A stretch of DNA of 64,000 bases, from assembly GCF_001613445.1 (NCBI RefSeq), contig NZ_BDCJ01000003.1, forward strand, positions 372,001 through 436,000. Reading direction: 5' to 3'. The notes below the pieces were generated by a model. That model did no database searches, was not told the origin of the DNA, and saw only the letters and a list, made by a program, of their open reading frames with translations. Shown here piece by piece: positions 16,279 through 24,904 of this stretch (positions within the stretch are counted from its first letter, which is position 1; the number at the start of each line of letters is the position of its first letter). Both the position numbers and the translations under genes were made by a program. This DNA is from Nocardia grenadensis NBRC 108939 (GTDB taxonomy: Bacteria; Actinomycetota; Actinomycetes; Mycobacteriales; Mycobacteriaceae).

Positions 16279-16749
16279 ATGACCGAGACGCGATGGCTCG
16301 ACGAGTGCGAGCGCCGGGCCTGGCGGGGTTACCTGACGATGCACGCCCGGCTGGTCGCCCGCCTCCACCGGCAGCTACAGCAGGACTCGGGCCTGTCGCT
16401 GGCCGATTTCGACGTCCTGGTCCAGCTCACCGACCGACCCGAGCCGCGGATGCGGGTGGGCGAACTGGGGCAGGCCCTGCAGTGGGAGAAGAGCCGGTTG
16501 TCCCACCACCTGGGCCGGATGCAGCGTCGCGGACTGGTGGTGCGCGAAGACTGCCCGGACGACGCCCGCGGCGCCTACATCGCGCTCACCGAGCAGGGCC
16601 GCACCGCGATCGAACAGGCCGCGCCGAGACATGTGGATACCGTGCGCGAACTGGTCTTCGACGCACTCACCGACGACCAGGTGGACGCTCTGGCGTCGAT
16701 AGCCGGCCGTATTCTCGACAAACTCGACGACACGGACCAGAGCAGATGA
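16279..16749 (+). CDS. MarR-family transcriptional regulator
   Basis: This 156-residue winged-helix regulator has FDVLVQLTDRPEPRMRVGELGQALQWEKSRLSHHLGRMQRRGLVVRE as the DNA-binding core (about residues 45-92). The wing DDARGAYIALTEQGR and a C-terminal dimerisation helix follow. The sequence AWRGYLTMHARLVARLHRQL at the start is typical of actinobacterial MarR proteins next to YceI genes. It is divergent from the YceI gene and likely represses it and itself. The ligand is unknown. Confidence 0.92.
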   Translation: MTETRWLDECERRAWRGYLTMHARLVARLHRQLQQDSGLSLADFDVLVQLTDRPEPRMRVGELGQALQWEKSRLSHHLGRMQRRGLVVREDCPDDARGAYIALTEQGRTAIEQAAPRHVDTVRELVFDALTDDQVDALASIAGRILDKLDDTDQSR

Positions 16750-16826
16750 TCACTGCGGCAGCGCGCGCTCTCCCGCGGACGATCGTCCGCCGGCGAGAAA
16801 CCTTCACCATCCGACACCCGGCCGAT

Positions 16827-17777
16827 TCACCTGCTGTGGCGCAGAATTTCGGAAGGGGTCCGTCCGTAACAGCGGTAGTAGGCAGCGGCGAAGCGTCCCG
16901 GGTGGGCGAACCCCCACGCCCGAGCGATGGAGGTGACGGTCTGCCCGTCACCGGGCACCGCCGCGAGAAGTTGATCGTGCGCGCCCGCCAGCCGTAGCCG
17001 CTGCAGGTAGCGCAGCGGGGTGGTGCCGAGGTGGCGGCGGAAGGCCAGTTGCAGGGCCCGCGGAGTGACGAAGGCCGCCGCCGCGACCGCGGCGACGGTG
17101 ATGTCCTCGCGCACATGCGCTTCCAGGTAGGCGACGGCGCGGCGCACCGTCTCGGGGTGGGCGTCGCGGCGGTCGGCCGCGGTCGGCGCGGTGACCGCGG
17201 TGGTGGGTACGGTCGCCAGTACAGTCGCAGCCAGGTAGTCGGTGGCGGTGGCGATCAGCAGTGGATTTCCCGCGGTGGCGGGGTCGGCGGCGAGATGCTT
17301 CAGGTGTGCGATCGCCGCGGTGAGCCGGCGGGTGGCGGCGGGGGTGCGCGGCCCGGGTGCGGCGATCCGTACCGGCGCCCCGCCCGCGCCGACGGCCAAG
17401 CGGTCCAGCAGTGCCGATTCGAACAGTGTGAGGTCGTAGCGACCGGCGCGGATGATTCCCGAGGACGGCAGCGCGTTCACGCCGAGCACCCCGATCCGAC
17501 CGGCCGTGAGATCCTCGGCTCCGCCGCCGAGACCGCTGTGTTCGATCACTCCGGCGTGCACGCTCGCCAAACACAGTGCGCCCGAACGCTCGACGCCGAA
17601 GGAGACGTCGAACCCGAGGGCGATCCGGTCCAGCGTAACGGGGCCCAGCACATCGCGGCGCAGGCCCACCGAGGTGCGCTGGGGACCGGTATTACCGATC
17701 AGCACCCCGGGGTACGCGGTGCGGAGAAATGCCTCGATCTCATCGAGGTTTTCGCTGTGGAACACCGGATAGCGCAC
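16827..17777 (-). CDS. AraC-family transcriptional regulator
   Basis: This protein of about 316 residues has an N-terminal AraC-binding-like domain (YPVFHSENLDEIEAFLRTAYPG) and a C-terminal double HTH: VAAVAAAAFVTPRALQLAFRRHLGTTPLRYLQRLRLAGAHDQL and VTSIARAWGFAHPGRFAAAYYRCYGRTPSEILR. The last motif is the diagnostic AraC signature. GTG 17777 is chosen because homology-like sequence begins there; the frame is open to 18080, with another GTG at 17954, but the extra sequence is low-complexity Arg/Pro. No obvious target genes adjoin it. Ligand unknown. Confidence 0.85.
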   Translation of the reverse strand: MRYPVFHSENLDEIEAFLRTAYPGVLIGNTGPQRTSVGLRRDVLGPVTLDRIALGFDVSFGVERSGALCLASVHAGVIEHSGLGGGAEDLTAGRIGVLGVNALPSSGIIRAGRYDLTLFESALLDRLAVGAGGAPVRIAAPGPRTPAATRRLTAAIAHLKHLAADPATAGNPLLIATATDYLAATVLATVPTTAVTAPTAADRRDAHPETVRRAVAYLEAHVREDITVAAVAAAAFVTPRALQLAFRRHLGTTPLRYLQRLRLAGAHDQLLAAVPGDGQTVTSIARAWGFAHPGRFAAAYYRCYGRTPSEILRHSR

Positions 17778-17995
17778 CGCCTCGAATTCTTGGGGCCCTC
17801 GACCGCCGGTCGGCGAACCGGCCGGGACACTGCGATCTCGGCCAAGGGCCCGGGTTACGGAATCGGATGGAGCGGGTGGGCGGGATCGATCCGGCACCGA
17901 CTCGTCCGGTCGCCGGCCGCTCGCGCGGTACCGGACGTCCCGGGGCGTCGACACCCGAATACCGCCGCGGCTCGCCCACCAGGAACAAGTACGGG

Positions 17996-18196
17996 TCAGG
18001 CGACCCTGTGGGGGCGGGGCATCGAGACGCCGTCCATGATCTCGGTCCACCAGCTCTGCAGCGGGCTGGGGTCGGGCCATCGCACGTCTACATCACCCGG
18101 CACGACCCGAGCCGGTGGCGAGTCGCCGCCGGTGGCGGTACCGGTGGTCACGAAAGCGGCAGCAGTAGTGGTCATAGCAATATTCCTGGCTGACAT
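17996..18196 (-). CDS. small hypothetical protein (66 aa)
   Basis: The ATG at 18196 is preceded by CAGGAG nine bases upstream. The peptide is Thr/Ala-rich at the N-terminus, then SPPARVVPGDVDVRWPDPSPLQSWWTEIMDGVSMPRP. It has no clear membrane segment. It lies 131 bases downstream of the Hsp20 gene on the same strand and could be co-transcribed. I do not recognise it. Confidence 0.45.
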   Translation of the reverse strand: MSARNIAMTTTAAAFVTTGTATGGDSPPARVVPGDVDVRWPDPSPLQSWWTEIMDGVSMPRPHRVA

Positions 18197-18326
18197 GCGG
18201 GTGACTCCTGGACAGCGCGGGCCCGGCACATTCACCGGGCCCGGCCACCGCAGGGAGTAGGGGAGCTCGATACACGGCACGGCCGGACCTCTCGCACTCC
18301 TCGGCACGGACGCTCCGGCCGGCCGG

Positions 18327-18749
18327 TCAGGCGGTGAGGGCCTGGGGCTCGCCGTCGTGGCGCGCGACCTCGATCTTGCGCGGTTTGGCCTTCTCCGAGA
18401 CCGGGATCACCAACCGTAGGACACCGTCGCGGTAGTCGGCCCGGATCGCGTCGGTATCGAGGTTCTCGCCGAGGAACAATTGCCGGCCGAACACGCCGCG
18501 GGTGCGTTCGGCCGCGATCATCGACCGGTTCGAGTTCAGCTCCGGCCGCGACGCGCGCACCGTCACCACATTGCGTTCGACATCCAGGTCCAGTGAATCC
18601 GGGTCGATCCCGGGCAGATCCAGTTCCACGAAGAATTCGTCGCCTTCCCGCCAAGCGTCCATCGGCATCACTACCGGTCGCGCGGGGGTCCCGAACACCT
18701 GCTGGGTCAGGCGGTCCAGGTCGCGGAAGGGATCGGTGCGCATCAACAT
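18327..18749 (-). CDS. Hsp20 / alpha-crystallin-type small heat-shock protein
   Basis: This 140-residue ATP-independent holdase chaperone has an N-terminal [20 protein letters not shown] and an alpha-crystallin domain spanning about residues 30-125 ([32 protein letters not shown] and [31 protein letters not shown]). A short tail is present, with the IxI-like motif reduced to IEV. The ATG at 18749 has GGAGGTGG seven bases upstream. Upstream lie a CIRCE element inside a sigma70-like promoter and a large palindrome (18796-18852), so heat-shock control by HrcA plus a second repressor is likely. Confidence 0.95.
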   Translation of the reverse strand: MLMRTDPFRDLDRLTQQVFGTPARPVVMPMDAWREGDEFFVELDLPGIDPDSLDLDVERNVVTVRASRPELNSNRSMIAAERTRGVFGRQLFLGENLDTDAIRADYRDGVLRLVIPVSEKAKPRKIEVARHDGEPQALTA

Positions 18750-18795
18750 GGTCGCCACCTCCAGTTCACTCCATTCACTGTCGAAGGGAACTAAG

Positions 18796-18852
18796 ATTAT
18801 CTGTGTCATCTGACAGAGATAATTTTTAGCACTCTCCACAGGAGAGTGCAAG
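18796..18852 (-). promoter_or_regulatory. hsp20 promoter with embedded CIRCE element and a second palindrome
   Basis: CIRCE: TTAGCACTC (18826-18834)-N9-GAGTGCAAG (18844-18852), against the consensus TTAGCACTC-N9-GAGTGCTAA bound by HrcA. On the minus strand TTGCAC (18851-18846) and TAAAAA (18828-18823) are spaced by 17 bases, so CIRCE occupies the promoter spacer. Just downstream, ATTATCTGTGTCA (18796-18808), TC, TGACAGAGATAAT (18811-18823) form a palindrome with 12 of 13 pairs. Its TGTCA/TGACA half-sites resemble the TGTCATC/GATGACA operator of Streptomyces RheA. Confidence 0.75.
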
Positions 18853-19033
18853 TGAAGTCCGTAGAAAATATGACGTACAGAACAGCCGAAGCAGCTCCTG
18901 TCCGGCCGGAGTGTCGGTCCGGATCGGAGGGCGCACACGACTGGACGGCCGCTGCGTCGAACGACCGGGGCGGCGGCCACTGTACGACTCCACGCGATCG
19001 GCACCGCCCGGGGACACCGCGATGCCGCGGAAG

Positions 19034-19756
19034 CTACGGGATGCGATACCCCCGGAAGGTCACGAATACGCGGGTTCGGAAGCCGAGCCGCTCATAGACG
19101 TCGATCGCGGTCGTATTCCCTTCCGCGACATGCAGAAAAGGACGGTCGCCGCGGGCCACGATACGGGCGATGAGCGCACGGACCAGGTGGGCCGCATGGC
19201 CCTTGCCCCGGGCTTCAGGGGCGGTACAGACGGCGCTGATCTCGGTCCACCCCGGGGGCCGGAGCCGTTCTCCCGCCATGGCCACCAGCCGGCCGCCGTC
19301 GCGGATACCGAGATAGGTGCCGAGCTCCTGGGTGCGCGGCCGGAACGGACCGGGCCGGGTGCGCGCGACGAGGTCGAGCATTTCGGACACGCTGTCCGGC
19401 CCCAGTTCGACCATCCCGCGATCGTCGGTCGGCGCGGTCGGGGCGGCTCCGAAAAAGACCATCTGCCGACCCGCGAGGGTGAAGATCTCTTCCCAGTCCG
19501 CCGGCGGCGGCGCCGCACAGCTGAACATATCGGCGAGTTCGCCCGGCCCGAGCAACCGCGCGAGATCGGCCCAAGCCCGCGGATCCGGATCCGCACCGAC
19601 CGCGGCGAAGGTCGCGATGTCGGGCAGGTAGGTGAGGGCCCGGCCGCTCCGGCGGGCCAGATGCGCATGGTGCCCACGCAGTGATTCGCCCACCGGGTCG
19701 TCCAGCACAGCGGTGTCCGGGGCCACCGCGATACCGCAGATCTCGTCGTTCGCCAC
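19034..19756 (-). CDS. GNAT-family N-acetyltransferase
   Basis: This protein of about 240 residues is a two-domain FR47-like acetyltransferase. The N-terminal half ([32 protein letters not shown]) is the extra domain of this group. The C-terminal half carries the GNAT core, with [26 protein letters not shown] as the acetyl-CoA-binding R/Q-x-x-G-x-G/A loop and then [17 protein letters not shown]. It would transfer an acetyl group from acetyl-CoA to an amine; the substrate is unknown. GTG 19756 is the likely start, because upstream sequence in frame is repetitive Arg/Pro and not GC3-biased. Confidence 0.88.
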   Translation of the reverse strand: MANDEICGIAVAPDTAVLDDPVGESLRGHHAHLARRSGRALTYLPDIATFAAVGADPDPRAWADLARLLGPGELADMFSCAAPPPADWEEIFTLAGRQMVFFGAAPTAPTDDRGMVELGPDSVSEMLDLVARTRPGPFRPRTQELGTYLGIRDGGRLVAMAGERLRPPGWTEISAVCTAPEARGKGHAAHLVRALIARIVARGDRPFLHVAEGNTTAIDVYERLGFRTRVFVTFRGYRIP

Positions 19757-19910
19757 CTGCCGAGTATGCCGGGCGGCGCACACCACGGCCGTGGTGTGCG
19801 CCGGACACACGCACAGAACCGGGGAGCCCCGGGGCGGTCCGCGGGTGGGTCCAGCGTGGAACGAGGCGCCGGCCCGGCACAGCGAAACGCCCCTTCGACG
19901 GGAGGTAGCG

Positions 19911-20021
19911 GTGCCCATGGTGGTTCGGGGGCTCGGATGGATCGCGCTGTATGTGGCGGTGGCGGTGGTGCGGCGGGCCCGACCGTGCGACACACCCACA
20001 CCACCCGTGCCGTATGGATGA
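19911..20021 (+). CDS. possible tiny membrane peptide (36 aa)
   Basis: The GTG has GGGAGGTAGCG directly upstream. The peptide reads VVRGLGWIALYVAVAVVRRARP with one hydrophobic stretch and a basic end. It resembles the 6864-7022 product in its YVAVAV segment. The size is at the limit of recognition; only the ribosome-binding site and the hydrophobic pattern support it. Confidence 0.3.
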   Translation: MPMVVRGLGWIALYVAVAVVRRARPCDTPTPPVPYG

Positions 20022-20136
20022 TCACCGGCGTCCTGCTTGCCCGCCTGCTCCCGGTTCGCTCTCGCTCCCGGTTGAGTCCGCACCGGCCAGCCGAATCTGT
20101 TGTCCCGGTGTGCACACCGCGATAACCTCAATCGAG

Positions 20137-20155
20137 TTAGCAGAGGCTAACCTCT
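20137..20155 (+). promoter_or_regulatory. candidate IdeR/DtxR iron box
   Basis: TTAGCAGAGGCTAACCTCT matches the 19-bp IdeR/DtxR consensus TTAGGTTAGGCTAACCTAA at 14 positions, and GTTAGC/GCTAAC is an internal inverted repeat. It ends 27 bases before the start of the ABC importer operon, where binding of an iron-loaded repressor would block transcription. The match is by eye against the published consensus. Confidence 0.5.
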
Positions 20156-20181
20156 GATGGGCGAGCGGACGAGGTCGGGTA

Positions 20182-21717
20182 GTGGATATCAACAGGCGCC
20201 GACTGTTCCGAGCCGGTCTCGGCATGAGCGCGATACTGGTGGTCGCGGCGTGTGGAAGTGGTTCTCCCGGTTCGGGTGACGGCACCAGCGGTCCGCCCAG
20301 ACGTGGCGGAACGCTGCGCGTCGGGGCGCTGGGTAAGTTGTCCAAGATCGAGCGCGACCCCCACGCCACGCTGAGCAACGACAGTGATTTCCTGATCATG
20401 TCGCTCCTCTACGATCCGCTGACCGTGCCCGGCGCCGACCCCAATGTGGCTCCGCGACTCGCGGCTCGCTGGGAGGCGGACGCGGATCAGCGGAATTGGA
20501 CGTTCACGCTCGCCGAAGGCGCGAGTTTCCACGACGGCCGGCCGGTCACCTCCGCGGACGTGGTGTGGTCGCTTCGCCGGCTGCGCGAGATCGCCGGAGA
20601 AACGAAGGTTCCGGTGTCCTCGGTGGCCGATATCCGGCCCGCGGGCCCGAACGCGGTGGTGCTGACCTGCGCCGCGCCGAACAGTCAACTGCCGCTGCTG
20701 CTGCGGATGATGACCTTCGTCGTACCCGAGGGCACCACCGATTTCGCCCGCGGCGTGGGCAGCGGACCGTTCCGGCTCGAATCCTTCGACCGCGGCAATG
20801 CCCGGCTGGTGCGTAACGAGGCCTGGCACGGCGGTCCACCGCTGCTCGACGCGATCGAGGTCACCTTGTTCGAGAGCCCGGAGTCGATGTCGAACGCGAT
20901 CATGTCCGGTCAGATCGATCTGGCGTCCAGTGTCGGCGCGGTGGCCGGCCGCACCGCGGAGCGCCGGGGTGATCTGAAGGTCGTCCGGCGGCCCGACGAT
21001 GTCGCGGTGGCGATCGCCATGCGTACCTCGGATGGGCCGTTCGCCGATCCGCGGGTGCGGGAAGCGCTGCGCCTCACCGTCGACCGCGAGGCGATGGTGG
21101 CACAGGCCCTGTCGGGTTACGGCACGGTCGCAAACGATGTTCTCGGTACCGCGGATCCGAGCTTCGACCGCTCCCTACCGCAGCGCGCACGCGATATCGA
21201 CCGGGCGAAGGCGCTGCTCACGGAGGCGGGATTCGACACATCGAAGACCTATCGGCTGGTGACCAAACAGGAGGCCGCCGGCGAAGTCGAGTCCGCCCGC
21301 GTTTTCGCCGCCCAGGCCGGAGATGCCGGCCTGAAGATCGAGGTCGTCGTCCAGGAGGCCAACGACTTCTACGACCGGACCTGGCTGCAGGCACCGTTCT
21401 ACACGGTCAACTGGGGCACCAACGACTCGGTGGTGTTCTTCGCCAGCAAGGTCATGACCTCGCAGACCGCATGGAACGAGACCGGCTTCGCGGATTCCGC
21501 CTTCGACAAGGCCTACACTCGGGCGCTCGCCGCGCCCGTCGGTACCGAGTTCGACAAGGCGAGCAGGGAAATCCAACGGATCCAGTACGACCGCGGCGGT
21601 TACCTCGTGTGGGGCATGGCCGACGGTATCGATATCGCCGCCACCTCGGTTCAGGGGCTGCCCGCCCTCGGCGGGTACGGCCGGGTGCAGCTCGAACGCG
21701 CGTGGTTGTCGAGTTGA
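20182..21717 (+). CDS. SBP_bac_5-type ABC substrate-binding lipoprotein
   Basis: This 511-residue extracytoplasmic binding protein starts with MDINRRRLFRAGLGMSAILVVAACGSG, a lipoprotein signal with lipidated Cys24. The body follows the peptide/nickel/opine-binding family (RGGTLRVGALGKLSKIERDPH, LLYDPLTVPG, WTFTLAEGASFHDGRPVTSADVVWSL, ADPRVREALRLTVDREAMV). The GTG start has a weak ribosome-binding site. It heads a four-gene operon with two permeases and a double ATPase. The family imports peptides, nickel, opines or metallophores; the iron box upstream favours iron-chelate or related uptake (inference). Confidence 0.9.
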   Translation: MDINRRRLFRAGLGMSAILVVAACGSGSPGSGDGTSGPPRRGGTLRVGALGKLSKIERDPHATLSNDSDFLIMSLLYDPLTVPGADPNVAPRLAARWEADADQRNWTFTLAEGASFHDGRPVTSADVVWSLRRLREIAGETKVPVSSVADIRPAGPNAVVLTCAAPNSQLPLLLRMMTFVVPEGTTDFARGVGSGPFRLESFDRGNARLVRNEAWHGGPPLLDAIEVTLFESPESMSNAIMSGQIDLASSVGAVAGRTAERRGDLKVVRRPDDVAVAIAMRTSDGPFADPRVREALRLTVDREAMVAQALSGYGTVANDVLGTADPSFDRSLPQRARDIDRAKALLTEAGFDTSKTYRLVTKQEAAGEVESARVFAAQAGDAGLKIEVVVQEANDFYDRTWLQAPFYTVNWGTNDSVVFFASKVMTSQTAWNETGFADSAFDKAYTRALAAPVGTEFDKASREIQRIQYDRGGYLVWGMADGIDIAATSVQGLPALGGYGRVQLERAWLSS

Positions 21718-22643
21718 GGAAGGTCACCGGCCTGGTGGCGCGCCGGCTCGCGCTGCTGTTCATCCTGCTCGCCCTGGTCTTCCTGGTGGTCGATCTGCTG
21801 CCGGGCAATGCCGCACGCGCCGTGCTCGGGCGGGACGCGCCGGCGGATCGAATCGCCGCCAAGGAACACGAACTGGGTCTCGACCGCCCACTACCGGAGC
21901 GTTTCTGGTCCTGGTTCACCGGTGCGCTCACGGGCGATTTCGGGACCACCGCTCATGGGCAGCCGGTGAACGCACTGCTCGCCGAGAACTTCCCCCAGAC
22001 ACTGCTGTTGGCCTCGATCGCCATGCTGGTCACCGTGGCGGTCTCGCTGCTGTGCGGGATGTGGTGGGCGGCACGCCCCTCCGGTCTCGCGGCCCGGGTA
22101 CTGCAACCGGGCACGGCCTTCGCCACCGCGATTCCGGAGTTCGTCGTAGCGATCACCCTGGTAATGGTGTTCTCGCTGTGGCTGGGTGTCCTTCCCTCGG
22201 TGACCTTCACCGATCGATCGGGCTATCCGGCGAGCGTGGAAATGCTGGTGCTACCGGTCCTCGCGCTCGCGGTACCGCAGGCGGCCTGGAACGCGCGCGT
22301 GGTCCGGGGCGCGGTGCTCGACGCGGCGACGGCTCCCCATGTCGACAACGCCCTCCTGAACGGACTACCGGAGCGGACCGTCCTGCTCCGGCATGTGGTT
22401 CCGTTCGCTCTCCCGGCCATCGCGGCGTCCTTCGCGACCTCCGTGGGCACCCTGTTCGGCGGCGCCCTCGTCGTGGAGACGATATTCAACTACCCGGGCG
22501 TGGGTGCGCTGATCGCCGGTTCCGTCTCCGATCGCGATACCGCACTGGTCGCCGCGATCGTGGCATTGACCGGCACGGCGATCATGTGCGTACTGCTGGC
22601 CGCCGACGGCATCCGTATCTGGGCGAACCGGGGCCGGCGATGA
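21702..22643 (+). CDS. ABC transporter permease (DppB/NikB type)
   Basis: The protein of about 313 residues has six membrane spans. The N-terminal segment RRLALLFILLALVFLVVDLLPGNAARAVLG and the ERFWSWFTGALTGDFGTT loop are typical of DppB/OppB permeases. The EAA-like coupling loop is degenerate (VVRGAVLDAATAPHVDNALLNGLPERTVLLRHVVP). The GTG at 21702 overlaps the end of the binding-protein gene by 16 bases; a TTG at 21714 overlapping its stop is an alternative. Either way, translation is coupled to the upstream gene. Confidence 0.88.
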   Translation: MVVELRKVTGLVARRLALLFILLALVFLVVDLLPGNAARAVLGRDAPADRIAAKEHELGLDRPLPERFWSWFTGALTGDFGTTAHGQPVNALLAENFPQTLLLASIAMLVTVAVSLLCGMWWAARPSGLAARVLQPGTAFATAIPEFVVAITLVMVFSLWLGVLPSVTFTDRSGYPASVEMLVLPVLALAVPQAAWNARVVRGAVLDAATAPHVDNALLNGLPERTVLLRHVVPFALPAIAASFATSVGTLFGGALVVETIFNYPGVGALIAGSVSDRDTALVAAIVALTGTAIMCVLLAADGIRIWANRGRR

Positions 22644-23443
22644 CGCCCGTGCTCACCCGCCGCGGCGTCGTGGCGGCCGTGTCCCCCGCCGTCCTGATCA
22701 CCGTGGTCGCGGTGTCCGGCCCCTTCCTCGCACCGCATCCGGTCGACTATCCCGTGGGTATCGCGTTCGAGAAACCCAGCGGCAGCGCCTGGCTGGGCGG
22801 CGACCGGATCGGCCAGGACGTCACGAGCCGGCTGTTGCACGGGGGCTGGGGGTTACTGGTGCTCGCCGCGATCATCGCCGGGCTGGTCACCACCTGCGCG
22901 GCCGTCCTGGGTGCGACGGCCGCGTTGCACACCCGCGCCGGCGCGTGGATCGAACGCGCCGCGGACCTGTGCATGCTGCTGCCGCCGGTACTGGCGATCC
23001 TGCTGTTCATGCTGTCCTGGCCCGAATCCGGTACCGCCGGCCTGATCGCTGTCGCGGTCGTCGCGGGAACCCCGTATTCGGCGCGTGTATTCGCCGCGGC
23101 CGCGAGTGGAGTCGCGCGAGCGGGCTTCGTCGAGGCCGCCCGGGCCCGCGGTGAGCGACTGGGCTACCTGGTATTCCGCGAATTGCTGCCGAATCTGCGT
23201 CACACACTGCTCACCCAGCTCGGTTTGCGGTTCGTGGAGGCCATCTACATCGTCAGCACCGTGTCGTTCCTACAGTTGCCGACCTCGCTGGGCGCCGCCA
23301 ACTGGGCGGTGATGGTCCGGGAGAACGCGCCGGGGATCCTGCTCAATCCGGCGGCGGTGCTGGCGCCGAGCCTGGCCATCGGGCTACTGGCCGTCAGCGT
23401 CAACAGCGCGGTGACCGCGTTCGCCGGGGAACGGCCGATATGA
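22640..23443 (+). CDS. ABC transporter permease (DppC/NikC type)
   Basis: This 267-residue partner permease has about six spans. The motif GSAWLGGDRIGQDVTSRLLHGGWGLL matches the DppC family signature (G-x-D-x-x-G-R-D-x-x-S-R). The EAA loop is FVEAARARGERLGYLVFRELLPNL, well conserved. Its ATG overlaps the upstream stop (ATGA), and its own stop overlaps the ATPase start in the same way, so the last three genes are translationally coupled. Confidence 0.9.
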   Translation: MTPVLTRRGVVAAVSPAVLITVVAVSGPFLAPHPVDYPVGIAFEKPSGSAWLGGDRIGQDVTSRLLHGGWGLLVLAAIIAGLVTTCAAVLGATAALHTRAGAWIERAADLCMLLPPVLAILLFMLSWPESGTAGLIAVAVVAGTPYSARVFAAAASGVARAGFVEAARARGERLGYLVFRELLPNLRHTLLTQLGLRFVEAIYIVSTVSFLQLPTSLGAANWAVMVRENAPGILLNPAAVLAPSLAIGLLAVSVNSAVTAFAGERPI

Positions 23444-24885
23444 ACGGCGGCGTAGTCGTCGACGATCTATCGATCCACGCACTGTCCGGTGCCGAACTCC
23501 TGGCACCGGTATCGCTGCGGGTGCCGCCGGGGACGGTGGCGGCGTTGACCGGGCCGTCCGGTACCGGCAAGACCACGCTCATGCGGGCTCTGCTCGGGCA
23601 TCTGTCCCCGGGCGCCCACCGCACGCACGGCACCGTGCACGTCGCCGGCCAGGATGTCTTCGCCCTGAGCCCGGCTGCGCGGCAGGATTTCCGGCGACGC
23701 AATATCGCGTTCGTCGATCAGGATCCCGGCGCCGCACTCAACCCCGCACTGCGCGTACGCACCCTGCTCGAAGAAGCAGCGGTTCACCCGAGCGACAGCA
23801 CGCTCCGCGCCGCCCTCGCCCGGGTGGACCTGCCCGAATCCTTCCTGCGCCGGCGCCCCGGCGAATTGTCCGGCGGCGAACAGCGGCGGGTTGCGCTCGC
23901 CGTCGCCCTCGTGCGCGAGGTGGGCGTCCTGGTCGCCGACGAACCACTCGCCGGTCTGCACGGAAACCTGCGCAATACGATCGTCGACCTCCTGCGCTCG
24001 CTGGCCACCGAGGACAAGATCGCGTTGGTGATCTCCGGTCACCACACCGAGATCCTGCACCGCCTCGCCGACGAGGTCGTCGAACTGGGCGAATCACGGA
24101 CCACCTTGGCCCGGCTCGCCGCACGCGCCGCGGAACCACCGCGCTCCGGGCCGCCCGCGCTGGAAGCAGCCGCGATCTCCGCGGTGGCCGGGCGCACCGG
24201 CCTGCTCCGCTCCGTGGATCTCACGGTCCCGGCCGGCGGGTCGGTGGCCCTGGCCGGGCCGTCCGGGGCCGGGAAAACCACGCTGGCGCGGGTACTCACC
24301 GGAATACACACCGAGGCCACCGGCACCCTCGTGGTCGACGGCCGTCCGCTGGCCGTCGGCCGGGCCCGCCGAGCCCGGCGCGACCGGCGCCGCGTCCAAT
24401 TGATCCCGCAGAACCCGCTGTCCACGCTGAACCCGAAACACACGGTCCTGCAGTCCCTGTCACGACCGTTACGCCTGGCCGGGAACACCGCCCGGTCCGA
24501 GATCGCCGAACGCGCGGCCGACCTGCTGCGCAGTGTCGACCTCGCGCCCGATCTACTACACCGCTATCCCGGCGCACTGTCCGGTGGCCAGCGCCAGCGC
24601 GTCGCCATCGCGCGCGCACTCGGCGCCGAGCCCGACATCCTCATCTGCGACGAGATAACCTCGGCGCTCGACGACCGGACCGCGCGCTCGATCATGGACC
24701 TGATCGAGCGCACCCGGCGCACCCGTGGCATCGGCACACTCGTCATCAGCCACGATATGGCAGTGATCGCCGCCTACTGCCGGCAGATCGTGGTCCTCGG
24801 CGACGGCGCCGTCGTCGAACAGGGCTCCACCGCGGAGGTACTGGCCGCCCCGCACGCATTGGAGACCAAGGCCTTGCTGGCCTGA
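23440..24885 (+). CDS. double-domain ABC transporter ATPase (DppD-DppF fusion type)
   Basis: Two nucleotide-binding domains share one 481-residue chain. NBD1 has Walker A GPSGTGKTT (38-46), signature LSGGEQRR and Walker B LVADEP, but its region after Walker B reads LAGLHGN instead of a normal D-loop. NBD2 has GPSGAGKTT (about 274-282), LSGGQRQR (about 381), LICDEITSALD and the switch His in VISHD. NBD2 looks fully canonical and NBD1 slightly degenerate. The protein energises the two permeases encoded just upstream. It ends 19 bases before the stop of the convergent aldehyde dehydrogenase. Confidence 0.9.
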   Translation: MNGGVVVDDLSIHALSGAELLAPVSLRVPPGTVAALTGPSGTGKTTLMRALLGHLSPGAHRTHGTVHVAGQDVFALSPAARQDFRRRNIAFVDQDPGAALNPALRVRTLLEEAAVHPSDSTLRAALARVDLPESFLRRRPGELSGGEQRRVALAVALVREVGVLVADEPLAGLHGNLRNTIVDLLRSLATEDKIALVISGHHTEILHRLADEVVELGESRTTLARLAARAAEPPRSGPPALEAAAISAVAGRTGLLRSVDLTVPAGGSVALAGPSGAGKTTLARVLTGIHTEATGTLVVDGRPLAVGRARRARRDRRRVQLIPQNPLSTLNPKHTVLQSLSRPLRLAGNTARSEIAERAADLLRSVDLAPDLLHRYPGALSGGQRQRVAIARALGAEPDILICDEITSALDDRTARSIMDLIERTRRTRGIGTLVISHDMAVIAAYCRQIVVLGDGAVVEQGSTAEVLAAPHALETKALLA

Positions 24886-24904
24886 CCGGTGGCTCGTGGC
24901 CGAA

